Source: Deltaproteobacteria bacterium RIFOXYA12_FULL_61_11 (GTDB taxonomy: Bacteria > Bdellovibrionota_F > JAHFAK01 > YA12-FULL-61-11). From it: DNA of 17,394 bases. Of this stretch, positions 14,921-17,394 are shown in pieces. Below the pieces are notes generated by a model, which was not told the DNA's origin, searched no databases, and worked only from the letters and a program-made list of their open reading frames with translations. How positions within the stretch are numbered: the stretch's first letter is position 1; each line of letters starts with the position of its first letter. The position numbers and the translations under genes were made by a program. Where the stretch lies: contig MGSU01000047.1 in NCBI GenBank assembly GCA_001799195.1, positions 1 through 17,394 of the forward strand, given 5' to 3'.

Positions 14921-16054
14921 ATGGAACATATTGGGATCGTAGATTTTTGCCGTTCACCCATCAGCAAGGCCAAAGATGGCGGACTCAACCAGTTGAGCAT
15001 TCTGGAAATCGCGACTCGGGTGGTGCGTGCGCTGCTTGATCGTAATCCGGCGGTGCCTCGGGATCTCATCGAAGTCGTAGCTGCTGGTTGTGCTTTCCCC
15101 GAGGCAGAGGCAGGTTTCAACATCGGTCGCTGTATTTCCGTCAAGGCCGGATTGCCGGCCGAGGTCGCGGGCCTGACCCTCAACCAGTTCTGTGGGTCAT
15201 CGCAGACTACGGTTGCCCTGATCGCCGATATGCTGGCCGTTGGCAAAGGCAAGATTGGTATTGCTGTCGGTCTCGAACATATGAAGCATATCCCCATGGG
15301 AGGCTTCAATCCATTGTTCGACAAAGAACTATCCGAGATGAATTTCTACATCGGTATGGGCGATACTGCAGAGAACCTCGCTAAGGAATTGCAGATCAGC
15401 CGCGAGGACCAAGAAGCCTACTCGATGTACAGTCATGAAAAGGCACTTGCCGCATGGGCTTCTGGAGCCTTCGATCGCGAAGTCATCCCGATGAGCCTGC
15501 CGGATGGCAGTACGTTGATCAAGGATGAATGTCCTATGCCGCCTAATCCCGAAAAGATGCGTTCTCTATCCCCTGCCTTTGACATCAAGGGGAGTGTTAC
15601 CGCGGCCACCTCTTCGCCAGTGACCTCTGGGGCAGGCGCGGCCCTCATTATGACCGAAGGTATGGCCAAGGAGCTTGGATTATCGCTGCGTGCAACCATC
15701 GTTACCACTGCCATGGCGGGATGCGACTGGACCAGAATGGGTATGGGACCATTACCAGCGACCGAAAAAGCCCTGACTCGGGCCAAGATGAAGATGGACG
15801 ACTTCGATGTCATCGAATTGAACGAGGCCTTCGCCGCGCAATCCCTCTATGTAATACGGAAAGGTGGTTGGGACGAACGCAAGATCAATTTATTAGGTGG
15901 TGCTATTGCTCTAGGACATCCCCTGGGTATGTCTGGAGTGCGTATCGTCGGGACGGCCATCACCGCATTGGAACAGACCGGTGGGACCTTCGCCTTGGCG
16001 ACCATGTGTGTAGGTGGTGGGCAGGGTGTCTCTACCATCCTGAAGAGGGGGTGA
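14921..16054 (+). CDS. fadA: Acetyl-CoA acyltransferase (3-ketoacyl-CoA thiolase)
   Basis: This 377-residue thiolase cleaves 3-ketoacyl-CoA with CoA, releasing acetyl-CoA, the last beta-oxidation step. The nucleophile is Cys91 in NQFCGSSQTT. NEAFAAQ lies at 301-307. His333 in GHPLGMSG and Cys363 in MCVGGGQG complete the catalytic set. The stretch VTAATSSPVTSGAGA replaces the usual Asp (N/S-DGA) by Ser-Gly-Ala, a mild oddity. The length is slightly below the usual 390. The start at 14921 is marked by GGAGG 5 bases upstream; the open frame begins far earlier but overlaps the dehydrogenase gene, and ATG 14906 lies inside the ribosome site. It follows the dehydrogenase by 34 bases and precedes the 3-hydroxyacyl-CoA dehydrogenase by 4. 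FadA is used for the role; FadI- or catabolic AtoB-like membership is not excluded. Confidence 0.93.
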   Translation: MEHIGIVDFCRSPISKAKDGGLNQLSILEIATRVVRALLDRNPAVPRDLIEVVAAGCAFPEAEAGFNIGRCISVKAGLPAEVAGLTLNQFCGSSQTTVALIADMLAVGKGKIGIAVGLEHMKHIPMGGFNPLFDKELSEMNFYIGMGDTAENLAKELQISREDQEAYSMYSHEKALAAWASGAFDREVIPMSLPDGSTLIKDECPMPPNPEKMRSLSPAFDIKGSVTAATSSPVTSGAGAALIMTEGMAKELGLSLRATIVTTAMAGCDWTRMGMGPLPATEKALTRAKMKMDDFDVIELNEAFAAQSLYVIRKGGWDERKINLLGGAIALGHPLGMSGVRIVGTAITALEQTGGTFALATMCVGGGQGVSTILKRG

Positions 16055-16058
16055 ACTC

Positions 16059-17394
16059 ATGAAAGACATCAAACATGTCTCCGTCATTGGCGGTGGCATC
16101 ATGGGAGCGGGTATTGCGGCCCTGTTCGCCAACAACGGCATTCACTGTACCGTGTATGATCTCACGCTCGAACTCGCGAGAGGATCGATTGGAAAATTGT
16201 CAGATCCCAAGGCCAAGATACCGACCATCTACACGAACCGGAGTATCTCACTCATCGAGGCTGCTGCAGTGAGCGATTTATCCGGCCTCTCCAAGACCGA
16301 TTGGATCATCGAGGTGGTGCCTGAGGTGCTGGACCTCAAACGCAAGGTCTTCGCGGACATTGACCGCTTTCGTCGGTTAGGTAGCATCGTCTCCACAAAT
16401 ACTTCGGGTCTCTCGGTCAATGCAATTGCTGCGGGGTGTTCCGACGACCTCCGCCGCAATTTCTTGGGCACCCATTTTTTTAACCCTGTGCGGTTCCTAC
16501 CGCTAGTCGAACTTATTCCCTGTTCCGATACCGACCCCTTGGTTGTGACCAAGGTCGGAGCTTTATTCGGTTCCTTCGGTAAAAAGGTGGTTGTTGGTAA
16601 AGATACTCCGAATTTCATCGCCAATCGGGTAGGCATCTTCATGATGATGAAGGTTCTGCAGCTTCAAGAGAAATTTGGGCTCGATGTCGAAACCATCGAT
16701 ATGCTCACGGGTCCTCCAGTAGGCAACCCGAAAACTGCAACCTTCCGATTGGCTGACATGGTCGGTATTGATACTCTTGTTCACGCTGCCAAGAACTGTC
16801 TCGAGAATTGCACCACAGATTCGAGACGGGAGTTATTCCGGCCCCCCGCCTTTCTCGAACGCATGGTAAGTGAGAAGATGCTTGGCGATAAAACCGGTGT
16901 TGGATTCTATCGCAAGCAGAAAGGTACAGGGAAGAAATCGGTCGAGATCCTCGACCTGAACTCCTTTACCTATCAGCCGACGAGGAATCCGAAATCGGAT
17001 GCCATTCGCACGGCAAAGACATTCGCCTCGGCCGAGGATAAAATTCGCTCGGTGATGACCTATCATCCTGAGGCTATTGAAACGCGTTGTATCTGTGAAT
17101 TGGTTCTCGATTCTGCTGCTTATGCTCTTTCCTTGGTAGGAGAGATCGCTGATGACATAGCGACCATCGATAATGCGCTCAAATGGGGATTTGCCAAGGA
17201 GGTGGGGCCTATTGAAACCCTGGACATCCTCGGTCTGCGCAGGTCCGTAGCCTTCATGGAACGCTTCCAGATCGCGGTACCGGAAATACTTGTACGGGCC
17301 CTTGCCCACACCGATCGCCTCTATCGCGAAGTGGGGGGAAGGAAGGAATTCTTCTGCCTCCGTGAGATGGTTTTCAAGCCGCTCATCGACAGGG
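16059..17394 (+). CDS. 3-Hydroxyacyl-CoA dehydrogenase, FadB/FadN-like (3' end beyond right edge)
   Basis: A frame of 445 codons runs open from ATG 16059 to the window end. The N-terminal NAD domain has VSVIGGGIMGAGIAALFANNG (8-27). The catalytic set is present: Ser116 (NTSG), His139 (THFFNP), Glu151 (LVELIP) and Asn189 (TPNFIANRVG). The first C-terminal domain follows, with GPPVGNPKTATFRLADMVGI and KTGVGFYRK. A second, related C-terminal segment contains NALKWGFAKEVGPIETLD. This order matches proteins of about 790 residues in which an enoyl-CoA hydratase domain follows (FadN-like), so a hydratase probably lies just past the edge. GAGGGGG at 16045-16051 precedes the start by 7 bases, and the thiolase stop is 4 bases away. 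The dehydrogenase function is firm; the hydratase half is inferred. Confidence 0.93.
   Translation, partial: MKDIKHVSVIGGGIMGAGIAALFANNGIHCTVYDLTLELARGSIGKLSDPKAKIPTIYTNRSISLIEAAAVSDLSGLSKTDWIIEVVPEVLDLKRKVFADIDRFRRLGSIVSTNTSGLSVNAIAAGCSDDLRRNFLGTHFFNPVRFLPLVELIPCSDTDPLVVTKVGALFGSFGKKVVVGKDTPNFIANRVGIFMMMKVLQLQEKFGLDVETIDMLTGPPVGNPKTATFRLADMVGIDTLVHAAKNCLENCTTDSRRELFRPPAFLERMVSEKMLGDKTGVGFYRKQKGTGKKSVEILDLNSFTYQPTRNPKSDAIRTAKTFASAEDKIRSVMTYHPEAIETRCICELVLDSAAYALSLVGEIADDIATIDNALKWGFAKEVGPIETLDILGLRRSVAFMERFQIAVPEILVRALAHTDRLYREVGGRKEFFCLREMVFKPLIDR

Overview
The window looks like a chromosomal piece of a Gram-negative bacterium with moderate GC content. Several things hint at a deltaproteobacterial-type lineage (Myxococcota, Desulfobacterota, Bradymonadota or relatives): a multiheme c-type cytochrome, an HDOD signalling protein, a small protein with a C-x4-C-x9-C-x2-H (GYCRLH) motif, and a long fatty-acid degradation operon. 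This placement is an inference from gene content. No rRNA, tRNA, insertion sequence, integrase or CRISPR array is visible.

Layout. (1) Bases 1-546, minus strand: a secreted protein of unknown function that runs off the left edge. It is divergent from a plus-strand tatA (740-952), with a shared promoter region between them. (2) Bases 946-5584, minus strand: a probable operon read as a small Cys/His-motif protein, then a pseudo-receiver/HDOD protein, then uvrA. The 3' end of uvrA overlaps the end of tatA by 7 bp. (3) Bases 5763-8226, plus strand: an accessory-looking block. It holds a modular decaheme cytochrome, a truncated class V aminotransferase remnant coupled to it by an ATGA overlap, a secreted twelve-cysteine protein made of two duplicated modules, and a stand-alone degenerate receiver domain. 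The DNA between and around the last two genes is A+T-richer and carries several inverted repeats. (4) Bases 8227-8559: a gap without a convincing gene but with promoter-like and palindromic sites. (5) Bases 8566 to the right edge, plus strand: a tightly packed fatty-acid beta-oxidation operon. Its order is DUF2905 membrane protein, MaoC-like hydratase, acyl-CoA dehydrogenase fused to an SCP2 lipid-binding domain, long-chain acyl-CoA synthetase, a second acyl-CoA dehydrogenase, thiolase, and 3-hydroxyacyl-CoA dehydrogenase (open at the right edge).

How the genes work together. The right-hand operon encodes nearly a full cycle: acyl activation (synthetase), alpha-beta oxidation (two dehydrogenases with different catalytic-base positions), hydration (MaoC-like, and possibly a hydratase domain beyond the edge), 3-hydroxy oxidation and thiolytic cleavage. 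Three junctions have gene ends overlapping or nearly touching the next start. The left part is housekeeping (Tat export, nucleotide excision repair) mixed with signalling.

The most unusual objects are the cytochrome, in which five copies of an invariantly spaced two-heme/four-histidine module are joined by acidic linkers; the twelve-cysteine secreted protein; and the dehydrogenase-SCP2 fusion at the centre of the fatty-acid operon.
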